Assembly: GCA_025594325.1 (NCBI GenBank)
Contig: JANHCV010000003.1
Span: 1,302,001-1,366,000 of the forward strand
Length of the DNA: 64,000 nucleotides
Direction of reading: 5' to 3'
Source of the DNA: Blastocladiella emersonii ATCC 22665
Lineage: Eukaryota; Blastocladiomycota; Blastocladiomycetes; Blastocladiales; Blastocladiaceae
Of this stretch, positions 11,157 through 21,210 are shown piece by piece (position 1 is the first letter of the stretch; each line of letters opens with the position of its first letter). The notes beneath the pieces are model-generated. The model was not told where the DNA came from and did not search any database. It was given only the letters and a program-made list of their open reading frames with translations. The position numbers and the translations under genes were made by a program.

Positions 11157-13576
11157 TCAGGCAATCTGCGCGAGGAGCTTCTTGTACAGCTCGAGCTGGT
11201 CGAGCTTGACGCCCTCGGTCGACATGGTGCTCAGCACCGCCTCGTCGCGCGCCGCCGTGAATCGGCCGGCCCATTCTACAACCCCCCATTCGAGTTAGTT
11301 TCCTGCGCCCTCACCCGTGAGCACCGTGAAGTAACGCACCGGGATGCTGCGACTGGATGACCAGGATGAGCTGGACGGCGTTGAGGCGGAACTCGATGGC
11401 GTTGGACGGTGCGAGGAGCTTGGCCGCGGCAGACGCGAAGCTGTCAGGCACCTCGACGGCCGCCGCGTTGGCCGACTTGCCGAGCACCAGCATCAGCGCC
11501 ACCACCGCCTCGTTGTACACCACCTCGTACGGCAGGTGCAGCAGCTGCCACAGCGGATGCATCGCCTGCTCGCGGATCGCCTCGAGGCAGTCTACGTGCG
11601 TGAACGAGTGGTCAGTTTTCTCAAAGCAGCACGAGGTGACCGTGCGAAAGACGTACCGTCGGCCTGGAAGTTGACGGCGCCCTTGATCAGCGACCCGACG
11701 AGGCGGCCGACCTCGCACTTGATGGCCGCCTGGTCCGAGTGTTTGGCGTAGCACTCGAGCGCGACCGCCAGCGCCGTCTTGTGCAGCGTGTTGTGGTTGG
11801 ACGTGACGATGGCGCGCATGTTGCGCTCTACATCGCACACGGGTCAGCAAAGTTACCGCGGCATCTCGCCCAACTCCGCGTACCCTCGGAACTAAGCAGT
11901 CGGTTGATCACCGTGGCCGTGAGCGCCACGTCGGCCACGGGGCTGAGCATGTACGGCATGACGGCCTCGGTCACCGACAGCTGGCCCAGCAGCGCCTTGT
12001 TGGCGGCCGGCATGGCAAAGTGGCGCAGCGCCGACAGCGACGCGAGGTGCACCTTGGCGTTGCTCACCACCCCAAGAATGTGCATCAAGTCCTTGGCGAA
12101 CGAGTGGTCCTGCACCAGCGCCGTCGAGTTGGCGTCTACACACGCGTTGTTAGTCCCCGCCTCCTCCCTCCTCACTGCGGGAGCCAACAGGTACCCGACC
12201 GCGCAATGTTGCCGAGACACAGCGCCGCGCACACGACGAGCTCGGCGGCCTTGGAGCTGAGGATCTCGTCCGGGTACGTCATCCACCCGTGGAACTTGCC
12301 CAGCACCTCCTTGTCGGCGACGAGCGCGGCGACCACCTCGTCGTCGTGCGTCAGGTTGACCACGATGCGCAGGCACGAGTCGATGGCCGCCGTGTTGTCG
12401 TCGTCGTCCGAGTTGATCTCGGCGTTCACAAAGTCCTCCATCAGGCGCAGCACCGTGTTGAGCACCTTGCGCGCGTGCAGGCGTTTCTGCACGATGGCTG
12501 CGGACCGTAGGGAGTGTGAGGTTGGTTGAGGTGGGACGCTAGGTGGAAGGAGGGCGTACCGTTGTCCTCCGAGGCAACCTCGAGCGTCTCAATAATGTAC
12601 AGCAGGTGCTCGTCTTCGGTCGTCGCCGAGGACTGCAGCAGGTCGACGAGCTGGTCGATGCCGCGCTCCGACACGAGCGCGTCGCGGCCCTCCTCTACAC
12701 ACATCGAGGGTGGAATGTCAGCTCAATAGTTCAAACGACGTAACGTTGGGCGTACCGTGCTGCGCAATCACAGTGATGAGGTGGAGGAACACGGTCGCGA
12801 GCGGGTTCGACTTGCGCAGCTTCTTGAGCAGCCGCGGCACGATCTGCATGTCGACGAGCTTCTTCTGGCCGGCGGCTACACAACACGGGCAAGATCAGAG
12901 AACCGCGCGTCGAGCAAGTGGCGAAGGACGAGCGTACGGTATTCGATGGCGAAGTTGACGAGCAGCGCGATCCCGGACATGGCAAACGTGAAACCCTCGT
13001 CCTCGGCCGAGGCGAAGTCGGCGTCAATGTTCTTGGCCACGGCGGACAGCACGTCCTCGAGCTCGAGCAGGGCGTCGCGCATGTCCTCTACACGGCAGCG
13101 TTAGCGCTCGGTCATTCCGACCCAAGAACCCAGCGTACCGTGCTCAGCGCACAGGTTGCACATGGCGCGGTGCACCTGGTGACGGTCCGCGGGCGCGAGC
13201 GAGTCGCGCAGGTAGATGGCGCCCAGCGCCTGCATTACGGGCGCCTTGAAGCCATAGCGGCGCGACTCTAGAGCAGAGCAACTCGTTTGAGTTCTCATGA
13301 TCCTAAACGAGGCAGCGGTGGCTCACGCACCGTCCTTGGCGAGCTCAGCGAGCAGGCGCGCCGTCTCGACAGCAAGCGCGTCGTCGGGCGTCCCAGCGAG
13401 CACCTCGTGGATCGCGGCATCGACCTGGGCGGCGTCGGCTAGGCAGCGACGAGGGGTTACCGTCACGGTTCGGTCTCGCTCGAACAGCAGGGCAGCGGCG
13501 GCGTACAGGCCAGCGCAGCGTCCTTGCCCGCGGCAGCTAGAAAGCCAGAAGCAAGATCAAGGTTTCCGGTCATCAT
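11157..13576 (-). CDS. Armadillo-repeat protein, SmGDS/RAP1GDS1-like, 602 aa
   Basis: Eleven exons: 13576-13507, 13438-13331, 13267-13139, 13087-12938, 12875-12756, 12694-12560, 12497-12195, 12135-11884, 11827-11657, 11591-11340 and 11275-11157. The ten introns are 51-68 nt and all are phase 1. The product is all-helical, with armadillo repeats such as ARLLAELAKDESRR, MSGIALLVNFAIEYP, VPRLLKKLRKSNPLA, LRIVVNLTHDDEVV and CAALCLGNIARSD. Length matches vertebrate SmGDS (about 607 aa), which chaperones and exchanges nucleotide on Rho/Rap GTPases with polybasic tails. The LAKDE...R...G pattern and the C-terminal LDQLELYKKLLAQIA support that assignment. Other armadillo families cannot be excluded without a profile search. 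The start is the first of two adjacent ATGs, giving MMTGNLDLASGFLAAAGKD. Confidence 0.78.
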
Positions 13577-13793
13577 TGCATCAAGTGGTGGTCAAAGTTC
13601 TCGGGCGAGAGAGAGCGCGGAACGAACGGCGAGGAGCGCCCGAGGCCATGGGGCAGCGCCGCCGGGGGCCACGCGCCGCGCCGCGCCTCCTCCGCCCCAG
13701 CACAACGAGCACTGACCGGCATCACGACGGAGGATCACAAAATTGAGGGCGTATATTTATGTATAATGTACAGAGCTGGGCTTCACTAGGGCG

Positions 13794-14393
13794 TTACACG
13801 ACGTCGTCAAACGACGCGAGGTCGGCGTCGCCGTCCTGGAGCGTCTCGCGGGTCGCCTCCATGCCGGCGGCGCCGCGGACGACGACGACGGGGAGCGGCG
13901 CGTCGTTCATGAGCGAGTGCGCGACGCTTCCGACGAGCGCGCGCGTCAGGACGGACCCCTCGCCGCGCGACCCGACGAGCAGCGCGTCGGCCTCGTACGA
14001 CTTGCACGCGGCGAGCAAGCCGTCGCGCGGTGCGCCCTCGATTACGACGACCGTCAGCGTGATGTTGGACTCGGCGATGGGCGCCGTCAGCTTGGTCAGC
14101 GTGCGCGTCGTCTGCGCCAGCGCGATCGCGTTCAGCTCACGCATGTTGGCCGCAATGTCGGGCTCGGTCGACGTCAGCGGCGGCGCAATGACGTGCACCA
14201 CCACGACACGGTCGCGCTTGGTCAGGAAGTGGCCCAGCGACCACGCCACGGTCGCCTTGGAGTGCGGCGAGCAATCGAGTCCCATGACCACGGTGCGGTC
14301 CGTTGCGACGGCCGCGCTCGGCTTGGTCTCGAGGACGACCGTCTCCTTGAGGGCCGGGACGGCGGTCGACTCGACGGCGATGGAGTTGGTCAT
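13794..14393 (-). CDS. Universal stress protein (UspA fold), 199 aa
   Basis: Single-exon USP-domain protein. The alpha/beta core starts at DRTVVMGLDCSPHSK (about residue 32) and continues through RVVVVHVIAPP. It ends with the nucleotide-binding loop GSRGEGSVLTRALVGS (about residues 141-156) and PLPVVVVRG. The loop follows the ATP-binding USP consensus G-2x-G-9x-G(S/T) but has ten instead of nine residues before the final glycine. The short N-terminal extension (residues 1-30) is unstructured. A consensus TATA box lies 80-87 nt upstream on the same strand. Fungal USP proteins are generally stress-linked, but the specific role here is unknown. Confidence 0.9.
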   Translation of the reverse strand: MTNSIAVESTAVPALKETVVLETKPSAAVATDRTVVMGLDCSPHSKATVAWSLGHFLTKRDRVVVVHVIAPPLTSTEPDIAANMRELNAIALAQTTRTLTKLTAPIAESNITLTVVVIEGAPRDGLLAACKSYEADALLVGSRGEGSVLTRALVGSVAHSLMNDAPLPVVVVRGAAGMEATRETLQDGDADLASFDDVV

Positions 14394-14436
14394 GATGGCT
14401 GTTGCGTGCTTGATGGTAGGTTGATGCGTAGGCAGG

Positions 14437-15378
14437 ATGAAGAGCAGCAGACACGGTCAGGGGCGGGCCCGCCCTTTATACTCTCGGAGACGGCCCTTGT
14501 GGCACCACACGACCAGCTCGGCCGCGAGTGGACAGACTCTGACGCGAGCGCGAGCGCACTCCCTGACATCACCATCGGCGGCGACGCCCGCGAAAACGTG
14601 GGCCTCGCGCGTCCACAGTCGACGTGCAGCGAGTCAGCTTCCGTCATTGGCCGCGGCCACGCATCGCGCGGCACATCCGATCAGCGTGGGCGCAGCGCGC
14701 GCGCGCGAGCAGGCAGCGGCGTCGGGTGGCGCTGCTGCTTCGAGACGCCTTCCGCCCCCGGGTGATTCAGCATGCGTCACCGTGAGAATATCGCCCGCTT
14801 CCCAGCCTTCGAAACCTCGAATTGGAGGCTTCGACGAAGCTGACGGTTTGACGAGCGCCAAGGTCGAAGCGTTTCTGAGATCCCCGTCCTCCAACGGCCC
14901 GCTCTCAGCACTCGAAATCCTGGAGCTCAAGGACGCGTTCAGCAGTAACGCGTGGAAGGCGGCGATCCTTGGCACGCTCCTGACCCCAAACCTTCGCGAA
15001 CTTGATCTCTCTGGCTGGGATTTCGACGACGAGCTCATGTTGGTCCTGTGCAACCGGATGCCGCGTCGACTTGAAACGCTCGAAATGAACGGGTGCGGGA
15101 TCGACGGCGAGCTTGTCTTCGCCTTTGCCAACGCTCTCCCCGTAACGCTCAAGTCGCTGAGCCTCGGGGAAACTCCGCTTCCCGAGTTGTGTACATTCAT
15201 GGTCTTGGAGCGCTGCATCGAGATTGGCGTGGAAAGCCTCTTGATCTCACAGATTCACGCTCCGGACACTTCGCTGTTTTGGGACGTTTACGACGACACG
15301 TACGGCGACGACGCCGACCGAATCCACTGGGACGATCTCGACGAACGAGTAGATGTTGCGCAGACTCGCGTTGTCTGA
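14437..15378 (+). CDS. LRR-like protein, 5' end uncertain (possible gene fragment)
   Basis: The frame is open for 313 codons, but only the last 190 or so look like protein. They contain leucine-rich-repeat-like segments: LEILELKDAF, LRELDLSGWDF, LETLEMNGCGI and LKSLSLGETPLPE, spaced about 25-30 residues apart. An acidic tail rich in Asp and Tyr ends in DVAQTRVV. The first ATG lies inside the divergent USP promoter, and the next in-frame Met is within the LRR part, so the true start may be on an unseen upstream exon or the gene may be a remnant. Third-position GC is visibly lower than in the neighbours, which fits a younger or decaying gene. Function unknown. Confidence 0.45.
   Translation: MKSSRHGQGRARPLYSRRRPLWHHTTSSAASGQTLTRARAHSLTSPSAATPAKTWASRVHSRRAASQLPSLAAATHRAAHPISVGAARAREQAAASGGAAASRRLPPPGDSACVTVRISPASQPSKPRIGGFDEADGLTSAKVEAFLRSPSSNGPLSALEILELKDAFSSNAWKAAILGTLLTPNLRELDLSGWDFDDELMLVLCNRMPRRLETLEMNGCGIDGELVFAFANALPVTLKSLSLGETPLPELCTFMVLERCIEIGVESLLISQIHAPDTSLFWDVYDDTYGDDADRIHWDDLDERVDVAQTRVV
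14461..14480 (-). promoter_or_regulatory. TATA box plus 14-bp palindrome in the USP promoter
   Basis: Reading the minus strand, TATAAAGG (14480-14473) lies about 80 nt before the USP ATG. It runs directly into the perfect palindrome GGGCGGGCCCGCCC (14474-14461). The TATA match is exact. The palindrome could be a GC-box pair or a hairpin near the transcription start. Position and sequence are seen; function is inferred. Confidence 0.55.
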
Positions 15379-15613
15379 TTTGAATACACCTAATTTGCGG
15401 TTGACATCGTGATAGCGAGTAACTGCTCAACTAGGCCCACGGCGGTCCCCGACGTGCCGGTGCTTCGCATGAGACGGGCGATGCGTCACCGCGAGACGCG
15501 CCTCGGTCCCACTTGGCCGCGTTTCACGCCGCTCGCTGATCCTTTGCGCGCGCGCTGCTGCTTCGGTCCCCGCTCTCCCCGCATGCCCATGAATCATACC
15601 ACGCAGCACCAAA

Positions 15614-18557
15614 ATGGATGAGACTCCCCGCAAAGCGCCGCGGCTGACCTACGGAAGGCGCCGCACCCCGCTGTCGGCCCGCTCCAGCCTGACCGCGTTC
15701 CCCGCGAGTCCGCTCGCGGCAGCGGCCGTCCTGTCCTCGACCTCGCCGCCGGCTGCAGCTGCGGCAGAGACGCCGGCGCGCAAGCTGCAGCCACCCTCGT
15801 TGCTGGGTCCCGCCACGACGCCGACCTCGAACGCGCCGGGTTCCACGCCGCCCAGCGTGCCGGGTGTCGTGTACAACATCTCGTCCGACGAGGAAGAAGT
15901 GGATCCTGCTGCTGCCGAACTGTCGCGTTCGCGTACGCCGCTTGGAATCCGGGCCCTGCAGACCATGTACGCGAACGACCTCGTGTGAGACATGGCCCCC
16001 GTGAGCTCACCCATGGCTCCCGAGCGTAGCCGCGCGCGCCTGTCGCCGTCGATCACGATGACCGGTCGCTCGTCTTCTGGGTCCTCCGACTCGCTTCCCA
16101 AACCGTCCGACGACCCCTTTGACTTTGGCATGCCCGCTGCGCCCGCTGCGCCCGCTGCAAAAGCGGCCCCGCGCTCGAAACCCGCGTTCAAAATCCCGCG
16201 CTCGCTGCTCCCGCCCTCGAAGCCTTCGGCACCGCCCAAGCCGCCGCCCGTCGCTGCTCCCACCGTTGCTCGCGCTCCATCTCCACCCGCTGCTCCTCCT
16301 GCACTTCCCCCTGCGCCAGTGCCTCCAGCGCTGTCCGCCTCCACCCCCGCGCCTGCTCCCCGGCCGCCGGTGCTCAACTCGCCGATCCTCGTGACGTCGA
16401 GCCCCATTGCAGAGCCGCCAGCAGCCGTGGACCCCGAACCTGCACCCGTCCGCGCTCCCGAATTCATGGCGCCCACGTCTCGCCCCGCGTCCGCCTCGTC
16501 TTCGCTTCCGCTCGAGTCGCTCCCGGGCGGCAACGAGGACTCGCAGACCTCGCTCCTCGGCGGCTTCTTCGACAGCGACGAGGAGGACGCGTCCACGCCG
16601 ACCGGCGTGAGCCCCGGTCTCATGACGCTTCCGCCCGTCGGCATCGCCGCCATCACGTCGGGCGTCGCGCTTCCGACGCCGCGGGCGTCCAAGAAGCGCA
16701 AACTCTCGTCGTCGGGCATCGCCACGCCGAGCGCTAACCCGCATACCCGCGGTAACTCGCAGACAAGCGACGATGCGGTACGTTCTCTGCGCGACGTAGC
16801 GAAGCTCGGACATCTCACGCCATTTGCACACCGATCCAGGACATTTTCGGGTTCGGCTACGGCGAGGTGCGCACGCTGCACGAGATGCGCGAGGCCGGCG
16901 AGTCGCGCCGCGTCCAGGAGGACGCGCAATACTTGCTCGACGGCCTCCGACCGCATCAGCCTGCAGGCTTGCGTCGGCACAGGTACGGCGTTTCCACTCG
17001 TTACACGGCTGCCCGAATCCTTACGCGTTGCTCGCCACTAGCGCGCTCGACGTCGTGCGTAAGATGGCCGATGCGGCGCACCGCCGAGCCTTGGCGGTCC
17101 ACAACGCCATGAACCAGCTGCTCGAGGCGCTAGCCAGCGATCCCGACCCGGTGCGACTCATGCGTGTGCGATACCTTACAGGCGCAACGACTCTGACCCA
17201 CGCCGCTCGCGTAGTTCCTCGTTCGATGCTTCCTGCTCCTCGCCCACACGCTGCAGGCCGATACCGAGACGGCCAAGATGCTTTCACGCGAGCGCCGGCT
17301 CAAGACGTGGCTGTTCCTCCCGCACATGGTCGACCTGCTTGTCGCGCCCGATTTCAAGCCCGAGCCGCGCGACAAGAAGTCGATCAACCTGGTACGTTTT
17401 GCGCCTCAACCGCGCTCAGCAGTATCTGACGCACTCGCACTGCCCAGTTCAACCAACTCGCGGCACTCGTTCAAGCATCGCCCCTCCCGCCATGGGTCAG
17501 CGCGTCGCCCAACCCCGCGCGGTCCATGTGGCTGCTCCTGTCCCACGCGACGCTGTCGCAGGCCATGGACGTCGCCGGCGCCGCGCACCTGAGCAGCGTC
17601 CTGGAGCAGCTCCTCGACCTCGTCGCCCCGCTCAGCTACGCCTCGTGGACGCCCGACCAGCAACTCGCGCTGTCCCTGATCGAGCTCGCCTCGTTCGTGT
17701 CGGGCGACGCGAGCGACCACTTTGCGCGGCGGCCCGGGTTCGTCGAGAGCCTGGTCGCGCTCGCCACGTCGTGCCACCGCGCGCTCCTCGCCGCCGAGCC
17801 CGACGCCGACGCGGTCCCGCACGCCGCGCTGTACCTGACGCTGTGCCGGCTCGCCATCAACGTGACGCACGGGACGCCCGCGGCGGCGTCCGCCATGGCC
17901 GGGTCGCACGACTTTCTCGCGGGCGTGCTAGACGTGCTGACGCACGCGTCGGTGGCGCGGCCGGCCGTGTGGGCCGGGGTCCGGCGCGACCCGACGGGGG
18001 TGCGGCGGTCGCCCAACGCCGACGACGCGGGTAGCTACTCGCAGCAGCACCAGCCGCGCGACTACGGCTCGCAGGCGCACGCGGACCAGCTGCACGCGGA
18101 CCAGGCGACGGACCGCGCGAACCCGCGGCTCGTGGCCGTCGGCCTGCTGCTCAACCTCGCCGAGACGTGTCCTGCGGACCTCGGCCCGCGCGTCGCGGCC
18201 GTCGACGGCGCCGTGGCGGCGCTTGCGGGGCTCATCCACGACGCGCCGTCCGTCGGCGACGACGACGACGACATGCCGGGGTTGGTGACGCGCGAGCAGG
18301 TGCACCGCGAGCACACGACGGCCGTGGTCCGCGCGTTCGCCGCGGTGATCCTCGCGGTTGCACTGCACGCGATGCCGGCGGCCGAGCGGGCCGTTGCGCG
18401 CGGCGAGTCGTGGCGCGTGCTCGGCGCGCAGCTCGAGCAGTTTCTCGCGTACCAGGACGCTGGCGATGGCGAGGAAGCCGGAGGCGGCGGGGGCGGTGAG
18501 CGGGCGCCCGGGCTCGTGGACGGCGTGCTTCTGCCGGCGCTCGCGACGTGGGAATGA
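15614..18557 (+). CDS. WAPL: Wings apart-like cohesin release factor (WAPL/Wpl1), 890 aa
   Basis: Cohesin-releasing factor acting with Pds5 in the nucleus. Six exons: 15614-15984, 16030-16777, 16840-16982, 17042-17165, 17215-17391 and 17448-18557. Introns are 45, 62, 59, 49 and 56 nt. The N-terminus (RLTYGRRRTPLS) and residues to about 370 are low-complexity Ser/Pro/Ala. The WAPL domain then begins with IFGFGYGEVRTLHEMREAGE and SRRVQEDAQYLLDGL, followed by HSALDVVRKMADAAHRRALAVH, LLLAHTLQADTETAKMLS and helical repeats to the C-terminus. The first intron is in frame (3n) and holds a TGA (15986-15988); without splicing the product is 124 aa. An alternative ATG at 15992 could restart the same frame. 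The final stop is 35 bp from the convergent carrier stop. Confidence 0.9.
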
Positions 18558-18592
18558 ACGAGTGAATCAAAACATGGGTGCTTTCTTCTATG

Positions 18593-19831
18593 TTACAGCC
18601 AATGGAGCTCCTTGTTCAAAAACTCAAAGACGATGAGGGCGGCGCCGTTGGTCGGGAACGAGCGCAGCTGGCACATCACGAACCCGCGGAAGAAGCCGCG
18701 CGCGCCCTCGGTGCGCCAGATATGTCGCGCGGTGCTCGCAATCGACGCGTACGGATTCGAGGTGCCCGGCGGCGGCGGCGGGGCGAGCGGCTGCGCCATC
18801 ATGCGGTTCTTGATCACGTCTAGAAGCGGCGAGGTGGGTGGTCAGTCGCGTGCGGCCTGGAACGCATCGCGAACGCGGGAGCGCAGGTACCTGCAGGAAA
18901 CGACGCGGCCCAGAACGTATTCGCGGCGAGCCCGCCGGCGAGGAACGGGACCCAGGCGTCGGCGACGCCGGCCCTGCGCAGACCCTGCGTGTAGACCTCG
19001 TACGAGCCCCACAGCAGCCAGAAGAAGGAGCGGAACAGGATGGTCGCGGGGAGCTGCTGCCACAGGCCGAGCACGCCGAGCCGGTGCGTCCGCGCGACGG
19101 CGCGCGCGCAGTCGAGCGGGCCGCGGAACTTGGTGGTCGATGCGTCGCCATACTGGACCTGCAGCTTGGCCTTGAGCAGCTCGACGGGCGCGGCAACAAA
19201 GGACACGGTGAGGCCCGCGCCGAGGCCAGCGAGCGCGTGCTGCGGGACCGTCAGCGGCGTGCCCTTGTCGTCCTTGAGCAGGTTGCGCAGGTTGGTCAGG
19301 GTGCCGAGCTGGACCGAGTCCATCTGCGGGTGACGAGGGTCAGGGCCGGAGCGAGCGGGTACCGGGTGGCACGATGGAGACGTACCACGGCCCAGCCGAT
19401 GAGCGGCGGTGTTGCGCCGCGGTAGAAGCCGCGAACGCCTTCCTACACGCAGTCGCTCGGCGTGAGAACGCAGCCGGCGACACGACGACCGATGGGACGG
19501 ACGGACCCTCCGCAGCGTTGCCCGCACGCAATCCATGGGCCCGAGGAAGCGGCCGTGCCCACCCTCGGTCTGCAGGCGGACCTTGATCGTGTCGAACTGG
19601 AGGGCGAGGGGTTAGACCCAGGCTGCACCGTGTCGTGCGACGTGGGGCCCACGTACGGGGTGTCCCACGACCTAGCGGGTGCGGGTTTCCGTCAGTATCG
19701 CTGCAATCCCCACGGCGAGCAGGTCGACGGACCATCTTGGTGGTTCCTGAGGCGATGCCGAGGACGAATCCACGGATCGTCAGGCCGTCGTTGGTCGGCG
19801 GGCGAGCCGGTTGGGACGTTGTCGCGGTCAT
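18593..19831 (-). CDS. Mitochondrial carrier (SLC25 family), 306 aa, with a 15-nt microexon
   Basis: Inner-membrane metabolite carrier. Six exons: 19831-19733, 19671-19657, 19596-19507, 19442-19386, 19323-18891 and 18819-18593. Introns are 60-71 nt. The second exon is only 15 nt and encodes VVGHP. It supplies the Pro of the first carrier signature, so the join reads KMVVGHPFDTIKVRLQT. The second repeat has APVELLKAKLQVQYG. The third signature is rebuilt across the last intron as SFPADVIKNRMM. Each is a PxE/DxxKxR-type motif, and total length is typical. FDTIKVRLQT points to the carnitine/ornithine/glycine (Crc1, Ort1, Ymc) branch. Substrate is unresolved. Confidence 0.92.
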
Positions 19832-20284
19832 TGGACAGTTTCTTGCGAGTCGGTGCGTTCTAGAGTTTCATTCAAGAGTGGTTGGGAGAGAGAGGGGACG
19901 GGTTGCAAGCAGCGGAGGCGTGAAAGGGGATCCGCGCTTCCGCGCACGGCCCGAGCAGACGCCCCGAGCGCGCGGACTCGCGTCGCGCATCAGGTGCCGC
20001 TCAGCCGATCGCAGATCTCACGTGCGAACACGACTCACTTTGGCACCACGTGGCGTGGCGCAGCGCGTCCGCGACGCGTCGCGTCCCGAGGTCGCGTCGC
20101 TCGCCGTTGCTGCCCCAGAAGTTCGTTGTCGACGTACTGAGCTCGCGTAGCGTACTGAGAGCTGAGTCTGGTCGTTGCCTGAGTTCGGTTTGGGAAACGC
20201 CGCGAGGCGCGCTCGAGCTCCCACCACCATCATGGCGAGCGGGGGTGGTGTTGATGCCGACAGAAGGAGGCGGGAGACAAGTAG
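19832..20284. other. Intergenic, carrier promoter side
   Basis: About 450 bp upstream of the mitochondrial carrier. One ACGCGT hexamer lies at 20074-20079, beside GTGGCGCAGCGCGTC (20055-20069), a 15-mer that recurs near 42435. No convincing coding frame on either strand. Confidence 0.35.
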
Positions 20285-20668
20285 TCAGGGATGTCTATTC
20301 CTGCCTTCGGCCCCGAACCCAAGACGGGGAGAGGGGAGAATGGATAACAAAGCAGGGCGCGCCGCAGCGGGGTGCGGCGGCGCGGGAGCGAGGGTTGCGG
20401 GCGGCTCACGCGAGATCAGATGATTGATCACCGCGGTCGTGGCCACATGAACGACACGCAACAGGTGGTGGGTGGGTGGGCCGGCGCGCGGGCTGCCGGC
20501 GGCGTGGGCGGCAGCTGCAGGGGGCAGCAGCGACTTGGCGGACGTGTCCGAGGCTCGCTGCGTAACCAACTGGCGCCGCAGCTGGTCCTCGGCGAGGTTT
20601 GAGAGATCGCTGAGCATGCGCTGCTGCGCGGACGTGTAGTCGGGTCGTCGCGGTGGACCAACGATCAA
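20285..20668 (-). CDS. Possible small protein, unrecognised (doubtful)
   Basis: Open frame of 127 codons on the minus strand. The first 45 residues look protein-like (PDYTSAQQRMLSDLSNLAED, then QLRRQLVTQR), a likely amphipathic helix. The rest is Ala/Pro/Arg-rich and resembles translated GC-rich noncoding DNA. It could be one exon of an unrecognised gene, or not real. No motif seen. Confidence 0.2.
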   Translation of the reverse strand: MIVGPPRRPDYTSAQQRMLSDLSNLAEDQLRRQLVTQRASDTSAKSLLPPAAAAHAAGSPRAGPPTHHLLRVVHVATTAVINHLISREPPATLAPAPPHPAAARPALLSILPSPRLGFGAEGRNRHP

Positions 20669-20733
20669 GCGGCTTCGACATGCGGCTTGGCGGTATGAAT
20701 GACCAACATTAAGGAATAGTGAAATAACATGTA

Positions 20734-21210
20734 TTACACGGAAGACTCATTTGGGGACATGGCGTAGGAGGTTGAGGCAACCTCCACATGAGCTTCCTTC
20801 ACGATAAAAAGAAAGTCGAAGTACAGACGGACGAGGATGGCAAAAACAACCAAGAGAAAGATGCACCAGCCATTCACCACCGGGTCCGCTGTGCCGACAA
20901 GAAAACTAATCAGAGCAAAAACACCGAACAGGAGAAGTGCTACGACCAGAGAGCCAGACGCAGCCTGCTCAGCCTTCCTGTGGCTCACAGGAATCGGATC
21001 CAAAATAACAAGCTCAATGAGCGGTCTGAAGCTCAGAATGCGGAAGATCAACCCTGCCATCAGGAAAGGGGCGCGCAGCACGGAAGATGCGTTCCGGGCA
21101 AGAATAGTCCAGAACCGCGAGGAGCGTGAGTTCGTAGGGCGTTGGAGATCATCACCGTCGTCTGCGGGTGTGTTCCCTGCAGGATGACAGCTGTAGGATG
21201 CAGGATCCAT
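20734..21210 (-). CDS. Small predicted membrane protein, unknown function, 158 aa
   Basis: Single open frame in a locally less GC-rich zone. A polar N-terminus (MDPASYSCHPAGNTPADDGD) is followed by two hydrophobic stretches near residues 48-70 (FLMAGLIFRILSF then LIELVIL). Two clear transmembrane helices follow, near 88-107 (LVVALLLFGVFALISFLVG) and 113-135 (GWCIFLLVVFAILVRLYF). A short polar tail ends in MSPNESSV. The patterned hydrophobicity supports a real protein. I recognise no family. An upstream exon is possible because the start is not supported by homology. Confidence 0.5.
   Translation of the reverse strand: MDPASYSCHPAGNTPADDGDDLQRPTNSRSSRFWTILARNASSVLRAPFLMAGLIFRILSFRPLIELVILDPIPVSHRKAEQAASGSLVVALLLFGVFALISFLVGTADPVVNGWCIFLLVVFAILVRLYFDFLFIVKEAHVEVASTSYAMSPNESSV

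Noticed and set aside
15986-15988. In-frame stop suggesting that WAPL is a pseudogene
   Set aside because: A 45-nt GT-AG intron removes it in frame and all downstream exons are intact.
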